A stretch of 64,000 nucleotides of DNA from CAZQDP01 sp964592375 (lineage in GTDB: Bacteria > Bacillota > Clostridia > RUG12999), in contig CAZQDP010000001.1 in NCBI GenBank assembly GCA_964592375.1, positions 1 through 64,000 of the forward strand, read 5' to 3'. Position 1 is the stretch's first letter; each line of letters opens with the position of its first letter. The position numbers and the translations under genes are program-made. Of this stretch, positions 53,202 to 61,505 are shown one piece after another. The notes under the pieces are model-generated. The model searched no databases. It saw only the letters and a list, made by a program, of their open reading frames with translations, and had not been told where the DNA came from.

Positions 53202-54935
53202 ATGTTAAAATTAGCAAAGTACTTAAAACCATTTTTGGCAGTGCTGTTCTTTACCATTGTACTATTGTACATTCAAGCGGTTTGTGACCTTGCGCTGCCC
53301 GATTATATGTCGGATATTGTGAATGACGGGATTGCAAGCAACAATACGCTTTTTATTTTTAAAGCCGGCTCTGTTATGCTGGCCATTGCACTTGTGAGTG
53401 CTGCTTCTACAGTCATTGTAGGCTATCTCTCCGCATATGTTGCGGCAGGGGTTGCCACAAACCTGCGCAGTGATATTTTTAAAAAAGTGGAGTATTTTGC
53501 AGGCAGCGAGTTTGATAAGTTTTCCACCGCTTCGCTCATTACCAGAACGACAAATGACATTACACAAATTCAAAATCTAATTGTCATGCTCATTCGTATG
53601 GTTGTATATGCACCCATCCTTGGCATTGGCGGCATTATTAAAGCAGTGGATAAAAGTATTTCCATGTCATGGATTATCGCTTTGGCAGTCATTACGCTCA
53701 TTTGTCTTATCGGCATTGTGTTTTCAATCGCCCTGCCGAAGTTTCAATCTGTGCAAAAACTCATCGATAAGCTTAATCTCATTATTCGAGAAAACCTTTC
53801 AGGAATGCTTGTTATCAGAGCATTTAATACACAAAAATATGAAGAAAAGCGTTTCATCAAAGCCAACAGGGATCTCACGGACACCAATCTTTTTATCAAT
53901 CGCCTCATGGTTGTGATGATGCCTGCTATGATGTTTATCATGAATGTAACGGTGCTGATGATTCTTTGGGTGGGTGCCGATATGGTATCTGCATTTAAAC
54001 TTGATGTGGGAGATATGATGGCATATATGCAATATTCCATCCAAATTATCATGGCATTTTTAATGATGTCGGTGATGTTTATAATGCTTCCGAGAGCTTC
54101 CGTTTCTGCACAGCGTATTTCCGAGGTGCTAATGGTTGCGCCCACCATTTGTGATCCGCAAGAGCCAAAGCTTCTGGAGCAAGACTTTCAAGGCGTTGTA
54201 GAGTTTTCGGGAATAAGCTTTCGATATCCGGGTGCAGAGGAAAACGTGCTGGACAATATCAACTTTACAGCCAAACCGGGGCAGATTACCGCATTTATTG
54301 GCCCTACGGGCTCCGGGAAAACCACCCTCATCAATCTATTACCAAGATTCTATGATCCAACCGAAGGGAGCGTAAGGATAGACGGTATTGATATTCGTGA
54401 AATCGCACAAAAGCAGCTTCGTGAAAAAATCGGATATGTGCCCCAAAAGGGTGTTCTGTTTTCAGGAACTATAGAGAGTAATTTAAAATATGCAAACGAA
54501 AATGCTGACGAGCAAATGGTGCAAAAGATCGCGAAGGTGGCGCAGGCCATGGATTTTATTGAGGCTAAAACAGACGGGTTTTTCAGTGAAATTGCGCAGG
54601 GTGGTGCCAATGTATCGGGCGGGCAAAAGCAAAGGCTTTCCATTGCAAGGGCACTGATGAAAAATGCAAAAATCAATATATTTGACGATAGCTTTTCCGC
54701 ACTTGATTTCAAGACGGATTCCGCACTGCGCAGAGAGCTTAAAATCCATACTGCAAACAGCACGATGATCATTGTAGCCCAAAGAATTAGTACCATTATG
54801 CATGCAGAGCAAATTATCGTACTGGATCAGGGACGAATTGTAGGCAAGGGAACCCATGAGCAATTACTTGAAAATTGTAGTGTATATCGTGAAATTGCGC
54901 TATCTCAGCTGTCAAAGGAGGAACTATCATCATGA
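53202..54935 (+). CDS. ABC exporter half-transporter A (degenerate catalytic site)
   Basis: 577 residues: six membrane helices in the first 320 residues, then a nucleotide-binding domain. Walker A is GPTGSGKTT near 367-375, signature NVSGGQKQRLSIARAL near 467, and Walker B is INIFDDSFSALD near residue 495. The usual catalytic Glu after Walker B is Asp here, so this half has a non-canonical site. The next gene is the other half, starting within this stop (ATGA), which fits a heterodimeric exporter of the TM287/288 type. Substrate likely drugs or peptides. Confidence 0.9.
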   Translation: MLKLAKYLKPFLAVLFFTIVLLYIQAVCDLALPDYMSDIVNDGIASNNTLFIFKAGSVMLAIALVSAASTVIVGYLSAYVAAGVATNLRSDIFKKVEYFAGSEFDKFSTASLITRTTNDITQIQNLIVMLIRMVVYAPILGIGGIIKAVDKSISMSWIIALAVITLICLIGIVFSIALPKFQSVQKLIDKLNLIIRENLSGMLVIRAFNTQKYEEKRFIKANRDLTDTNLFINRLMVVMMPAMMFIMNVTVLMILWVGADMVSAFKLDVGDMMAYMQYSIQIIMAFLMMSVMFIMLPRASVSAQRISEVLMVAPTICDPQEPKLLEQDFQGVVEFSGISFRYPGAEENVLDNINFTAKPGQITAFIGPTGSGKTTLINLLPRFYDPTEGSVRIDGIDIREIAQKQLREKIGYVPQKGVLFSGTIESNLKYANENADEQMVQKIAKVAQAMDFIEAKTDGFFSEIAQGGANVSGGQKQRLSIARALMKNAKINIFDDSFSALDFKTDSALRRELKIHTANSTMIIVAQRISTIMHAEQIIVLDQGRIVGKGTHEQLLENCSVYREIALSQLSKEELSS

Positions 54936-56806
54936 GCGAGTTGAAGGAATCCTCCAAGAATAGACCTTCCGGGGGACCCCCAATGGGGGGGCCTATGGGT
55001 GCCGGAATAGGCGCACCGCCTCAAAAGGCAAATGATTTTAAAGGCACGATGTCAAAGCTTATCCAGTATTTACGCCCTTATCAAGGCAAAATGATGCTTG
55101 TATTTGTTTTTGCGATTAGCTCCACCATCTTTACCATCGTTGGACCTAAAATGTTGGGAAAGGTAACGACTAAATTATTTGAAGGACTCATAGCATATTA
55201 TACCAAGTCAGGACTGTTAACGGATTTTGGATATATTCGCACGATGCTGCTCATTCTTTTGGGGCTCTATGTACTCTCGCTTATTTTTGGATATATTCAG
55301 GGCTATATCATGTCTGCCGTATCCATGGAGGTCACCTACAAATTGAGGCAGAACATCTCTGAAAAAATCAACCGTATGCCACTGAAATATTTTGACACCA
55401 ACACCCATGGCGAGGTACAGTCCAAGGTGACCAATGATGTAGATACCATCAGCCAAACGCTCAACCAAAGTCTTTCCCAAATTATCACGTCGGTGACCAG
55501 TGTGCTTGGCGTATTGGTGATGATGCTATCCATTAGCTGGCTGATGACATTGGCGTCATTGTTAATTATTCCCATGTCCAGCATGCTCGTGATGGTTGTG
55601 GTGAAAAAGTCTCAAATTCACTTTAAAAATATGCAGGAATACATGGGGAATATCAATGGGCATGTGGAGGAAATGTATTCAGGTCATTTGGTGGTTAAGG
55701 CCTTTAATGGAGAACAGAAGTCAATATTGAAATTTGAAGAATATAATAAGAGTATGAAAAACTCGGTACTTCAAAGCCAGTTTCTATCGGGTATGATGAT
55801 GCCGATTATGAACTTTATGGGCAATATCAGCTATGTTGTGGTATGTATTTTGGGCGGGTATCTTGCAGTCAACGGAAACCTGAATGTGGGTGATATTCAA
55901 TCATTTATACAGTATGTGCGTTCCTTTACCCAGCCCATCATCCAGCTTGCAACGATTTCCAATACACTTCAGTCTACAGCAGCGGCGGCGGAGAGAGTAT
56001 TTCAGTTTTTAGATGAAGAAGAGGAAGTTCCTGATCCTATCAACTCTGTTACGCCAGAGAAAGTGGTAGGAGATATTGAATTTAAAAATGTAAGATTTGG
56101 ATATAGCGAGGATAAAATAATCATTGGGGATTTTTCAGAGCATGTTTCCGCCGGTGAGCGTGTTGCTATCGTTGGGCCGACAGGGGCCGGTAAGACAACA
56201 ATGATTAAGCTTCTCATGCGGTTTTATGATATAAACAGTGGCCAGATTATCATTGATGGTCACGATATTAGGGAATTTACCAGAAACGACCTTCGAAGTA
56301 TGTTCGGTATGGTGCTACAAGATACATGGCTCTATAATGGGTCCATCATGGACAATATACGATATGGCAGGGTAGATGCCTCGGATGAAGAGGTAATAGA
56401 AGCTGCCATTGCCGCACATGCAGATGGATTTATTCGCGCCCTGCCGGGTGGATATAGTATGGAGCTCAACGAGGAAGCCAGCAATATCTCCCAGGGACAG
56501 AAGCAGCTACTCACCATTGCAAGAGCCATTTTGGCAGATCCGCAAATACTTATATTGGATGAAGCCACAAGCTCGGTGGATACCAGAACCGAGGTTTTAA
56601 TCCAAAAGGCAATGGAAAAGCTCATGGTAGGAAGGACCAGTTTTGTCATTGCGCACAGATTGTCTACCATTCGAGATGCAGATATTATTTTGGTTATGAA
56701 AGATGGCGATGTCATAGAGCAAGGCAGTCATACAGAGCTTATTGCAGCAAAAGGATTTTACGCCGGACTGTACAACAGCCAGTTTGATACAGGGGTGGAT
56801 GAATAA
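54932..56806 (+). CDS. ABC exporter half-transporter B
   Basis: Partner of the previous gene, 624 residues. N-terminal about 35 residues are rich in Gly, Pro and Met (NRPSGGPPMGGPM), before six membrane helices. The nucleotide-binding domain has Walker A GPTGAGKTT, Walker B ILILDEATSSVD with the normal catalytic Glu, and the signature reads ISQGQ instead of LSGGQ. So one composite site of the pair keeps full catalysis and the other is impaired, as in known heterodimers. A Gly/Pro-rich N-terminus is usual for this MdlB/LmrA-like subgroup. Confidence 0.9.
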   Translation: MSELKESSKNRPSGGPPMGGPMGAGIGAPPQKANDFKGTMSKLIQYLRPYQGKMMLVFVFAISSTIFTIVGPKMLGKVTTKLFEGLIAYYTKSGLLTDFGYIRTMLLILLGLYVLSLIFGYIQGYIMSAVSMEVTYKLRQNISEKINRMPLKYFDTNTHGEVQSKVTNDVDTISQTLNQSLSQIITSVTSVLGVLVMMLSISWLMTLASLLIIPMSSMLVMVVVKKSQIHFKNMQEYMGNINGHVEEMYSGHLVVKAFNGEQKSILKFEEYNKSMKNSVLQSQFLSGMMMPIMNFMGNISYVVVCILGGYLAVNGNLNVGDIQSFIQYVRSFTQPIIQLATISNTLQSTAAAAERVFQFLDEEEEVPDPINSVTPEKVVGDIEFKNVRFGYSEDKIIIGDFSEHVSAGERVAIVGPTGAGKTTMIKLLMRFYDINSGQIIIDGHDIREFTRNDLRSMFGMVLQDTWLYNGSIMDNIRYGRVDASDEEVIEAAIAAHADGFIRALPGGYSMELNEEASNISQGQKQLLTIARAILADPQILILDEATSSVDTRTEVLIQKAMEKLMVGRTSFVIAHRLSTIRDADIILVMKDGDVIEQGSHTELIAAKGFYAGLYNSQFDTGVDE

Positions 56807-56855
56807 GCGTTCAAATTGCAAACAAAAATGAATGATGTTGGAAGGAAGGATCAAT

Positions 56856-57485
56856 ATGAACAAGGCCACGAAGGTGATGACGGTGATTTTTGCAGTAATC
56901 ATCATTGTAGGAGGAGCATTTGCCTGGTATTTTTACAATCAGGAAACCTCTTTCTTCTTTACGGATAATGCACAGATAACGGCGAAGACCATTACAATTA
57001 CTCCCACTGGCACAGGTAAGCTGGTGAAGTGGGATGTCTCAGAAGGCGACTATGTGGATAAGGATGAGGTTTTGGGTCGTCAAAACAATACCGCGTATAT
57101 CAAAACGCCCATCGCCGGCGAAGTTGTGCGCTCCAATGTGGTGATAGATCAAGTGGTGGCACCCGGAACGGAGCTTGCCATTGTGGCAGATGTAGCCAAT
57201 ATGTACGTCAAGGCAAATATCGAGGAAACCGACATTGCGGCCATTTCCGAAAACCAGATCGTGGATGTGAGTATTGATGCATACCCCGGAGTGAAATTTG
57301 AAGGGTATGTAGAAGAGATCAATATGGCAACCCATCAAGCGTTTACCGGCTCAATGAATATGAATACCAGCGGTACATATACAAAGGTGACACAGCTTAT
57401 TCCGGTGAAAATTCTACTGACCAATGCGAAGGATTATTCCTTTCGCCTTGGCATGAATGCGACGGTTAAAATTCACTTGAAATAA
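56856..57485 (+). CDS. Membrane-fusion (HlyD-like) adaptor protein
   Basis: 209 residues: an N-terminal membrane helix (VIFAVIIIVGGAFAWYFY, residues 9-26), then two half-lipoyl parts (TITPTGTGKLVKWDVSEGDYVDKDEVLG; TPIAGEVVRSNVVIDQVV) and a beta-barrel segment ending in GMNATVKIHLK. It lacks a long coiled coil. The ABC pair lies just upstream (gap 49 bases), so it may be an extracytoplasmic partner of that exporter. ATG 56856 follows AAGGAAGGA; other in-frame starts are upstream. The precise role in a one-membrane cell is unclear. Confidence 0.85.
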   Translation: MNKATKVMTVIFAVIIIVGGAFAWYFYNQETSFFFTDNAQITAKTITITPTGTGKLVKWDVSEGDYVDKDEVLGRQNNTAYIKTPIAGEVVRSNVVIDQVVAPGTELAIVADVANMYVKANIEETDIAAISENQIVDVSIDAYPGVKFEGYVEEINMATHQAFTGSMNMNTSGTYTKVTQLIPVKILLTNAKDYSFRLGMNATVKIHLK

Positions 57486-57547
57486 ATGCATTATGCTACA
57501 AATATCATGCGGTGCATACGAAACATGAATTAAATAATAAAAAAAGC

Positions 57548-57576
57548 TTGCATTTTATGAAAAGCTGTATTATAAT
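57548..57576 (+). promoter_or_regulatory. Promoter of tRNA-Glu
   Basis: TTGCAT (57548-57553), 17 bases, TATAAT (57571-57576), 16 bases before the tRNA start. The -10 is perfect; the -35 matches three of six. Confidence 0.6.
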
Positions 57577-57591
57577 GTTCGTGTTGCACAG

Positions 57592-57666
57592 GGCCCTATC
57601 GTCTAGTGGTTAGGACACCGCCCTCTCACGGCGGCAACAGGGGTTCGAGTCCCCTTAGGGTCACCA
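57592..57666 (+). tRNA. tRNA-Glu (anticodon CTC)
   Basis: A 75-base gene that includes the encoded CCA. Acceptor GGCCCTA pairs with TAGGGTC (one G-T wobble). The anticodon stem CCGCC/GGCGG encloses CTCTCAC, with anticodon CTC reading GAG. The T-arm AGGGGTTCGAGTCCCCT is perfect. It stands alone in the window and is followed at once by a terminator. Confidence 0.96.
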
Positions 57667-57671
57667 AAAAG

Positions 57672-57707
57672 ACCACCATCTATTGATAAAAATAGATGGT
57701 GGTTTTT
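57672..57707 (+). terminator. Terminator of tRNA-Glu
   Basis: ACCACCATCTATT pairs with AATAGATGGTGGT (13 perfect pairs, loop GATAAA) and a T5 run follows. It begins 6 bases past the tRNA 3' end. A flanking A-run on the left also lets it work in the other direction. Confidence 0.9.
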
Positions 57708-57815
57708 GTTTGAAATTGCCGCCTTTGTTATACCATATTTCCGGGAACACATCATGATAGATTGACACATCTTAAAATATCCTTCAAATATTTCCAATAT
57801 AATATTCTGTTCCAC

Positions 57816-57844
57816 TTGAATTTTTTAATGCGTTGTGTTATATT
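57816..57844 (+). promoter_or_regulatory. Promoter of mntA-hepT
   Basis: TTGAAT (57816-57821), 17 bases, TATATT (57839-57844): four and five of six matches. About 29 bases before the mntA start. It makes the toxin-antitoxin pair an independent transcription unit downstream of the tRNA terminator. Confidence 0.6.
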
Positions 57845-57872
57845 ATGTATGTAGAAAGGGAAGGTGATACAA

Positions 57873-58193
57873 GTGGTTTATTCAATAAACGAAATCAGAG
57901 AAAAGGTTGCGCCTGTCGCGGCTAAGTATGAGCTATCTGCTGTGTATCTCTTTGGCTCTTATGCACGAAATGAAGCAACCGAAAAAAGCGATATTGATAT
58001 TTTAATCGATCGTAGAGGGGCTAAAATTTCAGGTCTTTTTCAAATGGGTGGATTATATAACGATTTGTGCGAATGTTTTGGCAAAGAAGTTGATTTGGTC
58101 ACAACAGGAGCGTTGGAGCAAGCAACAACAAAAAGGCGTACACCGTGGTTTGCTGATTGTATTGAAAAGGAGAAGCTTAAAATATATGGATAA
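57873..58193 (+). CDS. mntA: MntA-like nucleotidyltransferase antitoxin
   Basis: A minimal nucleotidyltransferase of 106 residues. The catalytic pattern GSx10DxD is literal: G28-S29, then ten residues, then D40-I-D42. In characterised MntA-HepT pairs this enzyme adds AMP to the toxin and silences it. The start is GTG after AAGGTGAT; another GTG at 57864 lies inside that ribosome site. The last codons overlap hepT by 8 bases. The pairing with a HEPN gene makes the assignment strong even though minimal nucleotidyltransferases are diverse. Confidence 0.9.
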   Translation: MVYSINEIREKVAPVAAKYELSAVYLFGSYARNEATEKSDIDILIDRRGAKISGLFQMGGLYNDLCECFGKEVDLVTTGALEQATTKRRTPWFADCIEKEKLKIYG

Positions 58194-58536
58194 AAGAGAT
58201 TTAGGGATTATCCATCACATCAAAAGCTACTGCGAGGATATTGCAGAGTATATTGACAGGTTTGGCAGTGATTATCATGTTTTCATCAGTGATTCTGCCT
58301 ATTATAACGCTGTTTGCATGTGCGTTTTGCAAATTGGTGAGTTGTCGAATAAATTGTCCGACGGTTTTCGTGAAGAAACGAAGAATAAAATGCCGTGGGA
58401 CATGATTCGTGGTATGAGAAATATGCTCGCCCATGTTTACGACCAAATGGATGATGCGATTTTATGGGAAACAGCAAAAAACGACATTCCAAAAGTATTA
58501 GAATTCTGCAACGAAATGACAGCACATCAAGCATAA
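58186..58536 (+). CDS. hepT: HepT-like HEPN toxin (putative RNase)
   Basis: A 116-residue, all-helical HEPN protein. The RNase motif Rx4HxY is R78-N-M-L-A-H83-V-Y85, including the N after R that is also conserved. In studied systems HepT cleaves RNA, for example at tRNA ends. The Tyr in the motif is the AMP acceptor used by MntA. It begins within mntA, with AAAGGAGA about 12 bases upstream. Active-site residues are intact, so the toxin looks functional. Confidence 0.9.
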   Translation: MDKRDLGIIHHIKSYCEDIAEYIDRFGSDYHVFISDSAYYNAVCMCVLQIGELSNKLSDGFREETKNKMPWDMIRGMRNMLAHVYDQMDDAILWETAKNDIPKVLEFCNEMTAHQA

Positions 58537-58552
58537 GATCTGCTGTGCAAAT

Positions 58553-58654
58553 ATTCTAGTGGTTACGCCGAAGCGGATTAGTTCGGCTTTGGAATGGCTT
58601 TGCTCAGCACACAAGGAACGACAAATTCCGAAAGGAAATTGTCGTTCCTTGTGT
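58553..58654 (+). other. Structured noncoding DNA after mntA-hepT
   Basis: The 304-base gap to radC contains: an 11-base match to the tRNA-Glu D-arm, TCTAGTGGTTA (58555-58565; the tRNA copy is 57602-57612); a 6-base hairpin GCCGAA/TTCGGC (58567-58587); and a long hairpin at 58609-58654 whose 16-base stem is perfect and continues through one A-A mismatch to TTCC/GGAA with a GAAA loop. It lacks a U-tract, so it is not a simple terminator. The remainder up to the radC promoter shows nothing recognisable. Confidence 0.5.
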
Positions 58655-58757
58655 TACTACCCACTCTTCATTTATTATTCTACATTTAAATTCATCCCAT
58701 TATTTTAATTTAAAAAGCCCGAAAAGTATCAAAAAATCACTTTAAGCCGTTTTTGTA

Positions 58758-58787
58758 TTGACAAAAACAACGTATATAATATATAAT
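58758..58787 (+). promoter_or_regulatory. Promoter of the radC operon
   Basis: TTGACA (58758-58763), 18 bases, TATAAT (58782-58787). A second TATAAT at 58775 gives too short a spacer. It lies about 53 bases before radC and probably serves radC, lspA, rluD and the pyr genes. Confidence 0.72.
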
Positions 58788-58840
58788 ATGAAATTAAGCT
58801 GTTATCAATACAGCCCGCCGGAGAAAGGGATGGTTATTTG

Positions 58841-59512
58841 ATGCATCAAGGGCACAGAGAACGTGTTAGACAAAGATTTTTAAGAGAATCTTTATCATCC
58901 TTTGCGCCGCATGAACTGATGGAGTTTCTGCTATTTTATGCCATACCAAGAAGGGACACCAATGAATTGGCACACAGGCTGATGAAGACCTTTGGCTCGT
59001 TGTCTTCCGTGTTTAACGCAGGGGTATCGGAGCTGATGAAGGTAGAAGGAATGGGGCGGAATGCTGCTATTCTGATATCAATGATTCCACAGCTTTCCCA
59101 GCGATATTTGTCGGATACCAAAGGTAGTCGGCCTTTTATTATGGACTCCACTGCGGCGGGCGAATTTTCCTTATCTCTCATGTGTGGAAGAATTTACGAG
59201 GTCTTTTTTGTTGTATGTATGGACAAGCAGCGTAGAGTTTTATATACGGAGCTGATATGCGAGGGGACAATTGATGAAACACCTGCATATCCGCGGCTGA
59301 TTATCGAATCGGTGCTGAGGCATAAAGCACATTCTGTCATTTTGGTGCACAATCATCCCAGTGGCGGGTTGCAACCCTCTGCAAATGATGTGAATGTAAC
59401 CAAAAGAATTGTGACAGTGTTAGAATCGATGGATATCAGTGTCGTCGATCATATCATTGTGGCAGATGGGAAATTTACCAGCATGTCCGATCGGGGACTC
59501 ATGCCGAATTAA
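58841..59512 (+). CDS. radC: RadC family protein (JAMM metallo-domain)
   Basis: 223 residues. N-terminal helix-hairpin-helix region (LSSVFNAGVSELMKVEGMG) and a C-terminal JAMM/MPN domain with the zinc motif H-x-H-x7-S-x2-D: HNHPSGGLQPSANDV. RadC was first linked to DNA repair, but its true activity is unresolved. ATG 58841 follows GGAGAAAGGGA; a TTG three bases earlier is possible. Being first in the lspA-rluD-pyr unit is probably an accident of order. Confidence 0.93.
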   Translation: MHQGHRERVRQRFLRESLSSFAPHELMEFLLFYAIPRRDTNELAHRLMKTFGSLSSVFNAGVSELMKVEGMGRNAAILISMIPQLSQRYLSDTKGSRPFIMDSTAAGEFSLSLMCGRIYEVFFVVCMDKQRRVLYTELICEGTIDETPAYPRLIIESVLRHKAHSVILVHNHPSGGLQPSANDVNVTKRIVTVLESMDISVVDHIIVADGKFTSMSDRGLMPN

Positions 59513-59521
59513 GCGAATAGG

Positions 59522-59998
59522 ATGATTGATGTGATTTATTATATTTTATTGTTTATAGCACTTTTAGGCACTGACATTGGTGCGAAATACATGGTCACCT
59601 CTGCAATGCAAGAGGGGCAGAGCATTGCACTTTGGAGAGATGTTTTCCATATTACCTATGTTCGAAATAGTGGTGCGGCGTTCGGAATTTTTGATAATAA
59701 TGCATTTGCACTTGGTATTGTTTCGGTGCTCATTATGGTCATTATTTTATTATATCTTATCATTCAGAAACCCAAAAGTCAGCTCCTCATCAGCGCCCTT
59801 GTAGTGATCATGGCCGGGGGACTTGGCAATGCGCTAGACAGATTTCGATTTTCCTATGTTATTGATTTTTTTGATTTTAAGCTTATTCATTTTGCAGTCT
59901 TCAATACTGCAGATACATTTGTAGTATGTGGTACAGCACTTATCATGCTGTATGTGCTGTTTTGGGAAGGGAAGAGGAAGGATGAAGCTCATTGCTAA
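59522..59998 (+). CDS. lspA: Lipoprotein signal peptidase
   Basis: Signal peptidase II, which cuts prolipoproteins before the lipidated Cys. 158 residues, four membrane helices. Catalytic aspartates: the second in VIDFFDF near residue 118-122 and the first in GNALDR near 101-106; the RNSGAAFG segment near 47 is also conserved. It would process the lipoprotein at 32692. The start could be ATG 59522 or GTG 59531. It overlaps rluD by 17 bases, a pairing conserved in Firmicutes. Confidence 0.95.
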   Translation: MIDVIYYILLFIALLGTDIGAKYMVTSAMQEGQSIALWRDVFHITYVRNSGAAFGIFDNNAFALGIVSVLIMVIILLYLIIQKPKSQLLISALVVIMAGGLGNALDRFRFSYVIDFFDFKLIHFAVFNTADTFVVCGTALIMLYVLFWEGKRKDEAHC

Positions 59999-60884
59999 TT
60001 CCAGTGGACAGAGGGTAGATTGTTTTGTTGTAGATGCTACGCATATCACCCGATCGTATTTGTCCAAAATTATCGAAGGTGGAGGCTTGTTTATCAATGG
60101 AGGAAAAGCAAAGGCCTCATATCGGCTAAAAGATGGCGACGAGATTGACATTGAAATCCCCGAGCCCACGCCTCTTGCAGTTTGTGCGCAGAAGATAGAA
60201 CTTGAAATTGTATATGAAGATAAGGAACTTTTGGTCGTCAACAAAGCGCAAGGCATGGTGGTGCACCCGGCCGCCGGACATCATGAAGGAACTCTTGTGA
60301 ACGCACTAATGCATCACTGTCCCGATGAACTATCCGGAATAAATGGAATTATGCGGCCGGGCATTGTTCATCGAATAGATAAAGATACAAGCGGTCTTCT
60401 TTTGGTCGCCAAAACAAATAAAGCGCATCTTGGACTCGCGGCTCAACTGAAAGAGCATAGTCTCAAAAGAGAATACCTGGCACTTGTGCATGGCGGTTTT
60501 TCGGTAGATTCAGGAAAGATTGATGCACCAATCGGGCGAAATCCAAAGGATAGAAAGAAAATGTGTGTCACAAGTATCAATGCAAAAAGTGCGGTAACAA
60601 ATTATAAGATAATTGAGGCACTCGGGGCATATACCCTGATAAGCTGTCGGTTGCAAACGGGGCGTACGCACCAAATCAGAGTGCATATGAGCCATATTGG
60701 CCATCCGGTGGCAGGGGACAAGGTCTATGGGGCAAAAAAAGAAAAATTTGAAACCAATGGGCAGCTACTGCACGCAGAACGAATCGGATTTATACACCCC
60801 ACAACCGGGGAATACTTAGCGTTTTCTTCGCCGCTACCTGAATACTTTGAAAAGGTTCTAAGGCAGCTGCGCATGAATATATAG
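59982..60884 (+). CDS. RluD-family 23S rRNA pseudouridine synthase
   Basis: 300 residues with an N-terminal S4 domain (SYLSKIIEGGGLFINGGKAKASYRL) and the catalytic core with the active Asp in HRIDKDTSGLLLVAKT, then GRTHQIRVHMSHIGHPVAGDKVYG. In Bacillus the corresponding gene is ylyB, between lspA and pyrR, exactly as here. The ATG at 59982 follows AAGAGGAAGG and lies inside the lspA end; longer readings to the left have no ribosome site. Which uridines are modified is not evident. Confidence 0.94.
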   Translation: MKLIANSSGQRVDCFVVDATHITRSYLSKIIEGGGLFINGGKAKASYRLKDGDEIDIEIPEPTPLAVCAQKIELEIVYEDKELLVVNKAQGMVVHPAAGHHEGTLVNALMHHCPDELSGINGIMRPGIVHRIDKDTSGLLLVAKTNKAHLGLAAQLKEHSLKREYLALVHGGFSVDSGKIDAPIGRNPKDRKKMCVTSINAKSAVTNYKIIEALGAYTLISCRLQTGRTHQIRVHMSHIGHPVAGDKVYGAKKEKFETNGQLLHAERIGFIHPTTGEYLAFSSPLPEYFEKVLRQLRMNI

Positions 60885-60915
60885 CAATAACCTGAAGAAG
60901 AGGAGGCAAGAGTTG

Positions 60916-61476
60916 ATGAGCTCTTTCGAGGTGAGAATGAACAAGATAATGGACAGTGATGGTATAAATAGAGCCATTACCCGTCTTTGTGTTGAGATCA
61001 TTGAAAAGAATAAAGGTCTTGACAATCTGTATTTGATCGGTATCCAGCGAAGAGGCGTTGCTTTGGCAGAGCGAATTGCGGATAAAATGATGGAAATGGA
61101 AAAAATGAGACCAAAGGTAGGCGTTCTTGACATTACCTTTTATCGGGATGATCTTAGTGTTTTAAGTGAACATCCACTGATTAATGATACGAGCATCGAC
61201 TTTCCATTTGATGGCGCAAAGCTTGTGATTGTGGATGATGTACTATTTACCGGCAGAACGGTAAGGGCAGCCATTGAGGCGATTATGGAAATGGGTAGAC
61301 CAAGTCAAATTCAGCTTGCAATTTTGGTAGACAGAGGTCATAGAGAACTACCAATTCGTGCAGATTATGTGGGCAAGAATGTACCAACCTCTACGCGAGA
61401 AATCATAGAGGTGCATGTTCAAGAAATAGACGGACAAGATGGTGTGGTTATTAAAGAATATTCATCTGATACATAA
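60916..61476 (+). CDS. pyrR: PyrR bifunctional pyrimidine regulator/uracil phosphoribosyltransferase
   Basis: RNA-binding attenuation protein of pyr operons that also has uracil phosphoribosyltransferase activity. 186 residues with the PRPP loop LVIVDDVLFTGRTVRAAIEA near residue 95 and YLIGIQRRGVALAERI at the N-terminal side. AGGAGG precedes the ATG by 9 bases. The 31-base gap in front of it and the 29-base gap behind it hold no evident PyrR-binding loop, so any attenuator would have to lie upstream of the operon or elsewhere. Confidence 0.96.
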   Translation: MSSFEVRMNKIMDSDGINRAITRLCVEIIEKNKGLDNLYLIGIQRRGVALAERIADKMMEMEKMRPKVGVLDITFYRDDLSVLSEHPLINDTSIDFPFDGAKLVIVDDVLFTGRTVRAAIEAIMEMGRPSQIQLAILVDRGHRELPIRADYVGKNVPTSTREIIEVHVQEIDGQDGVVIKEYSSDT

Positions 61477-61505
61477 GTGCAGACGAAATTAGAGGAGTGC
61501 AAAAC

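Noticed and set aside
57592..58800. A genomic island inserted at the 3' end of tRNA-Glu
   Set aside because: No integrase is present and the tRNA 3' end is not repeated downstream; the only shared piece is 11 bases from the D-arm.
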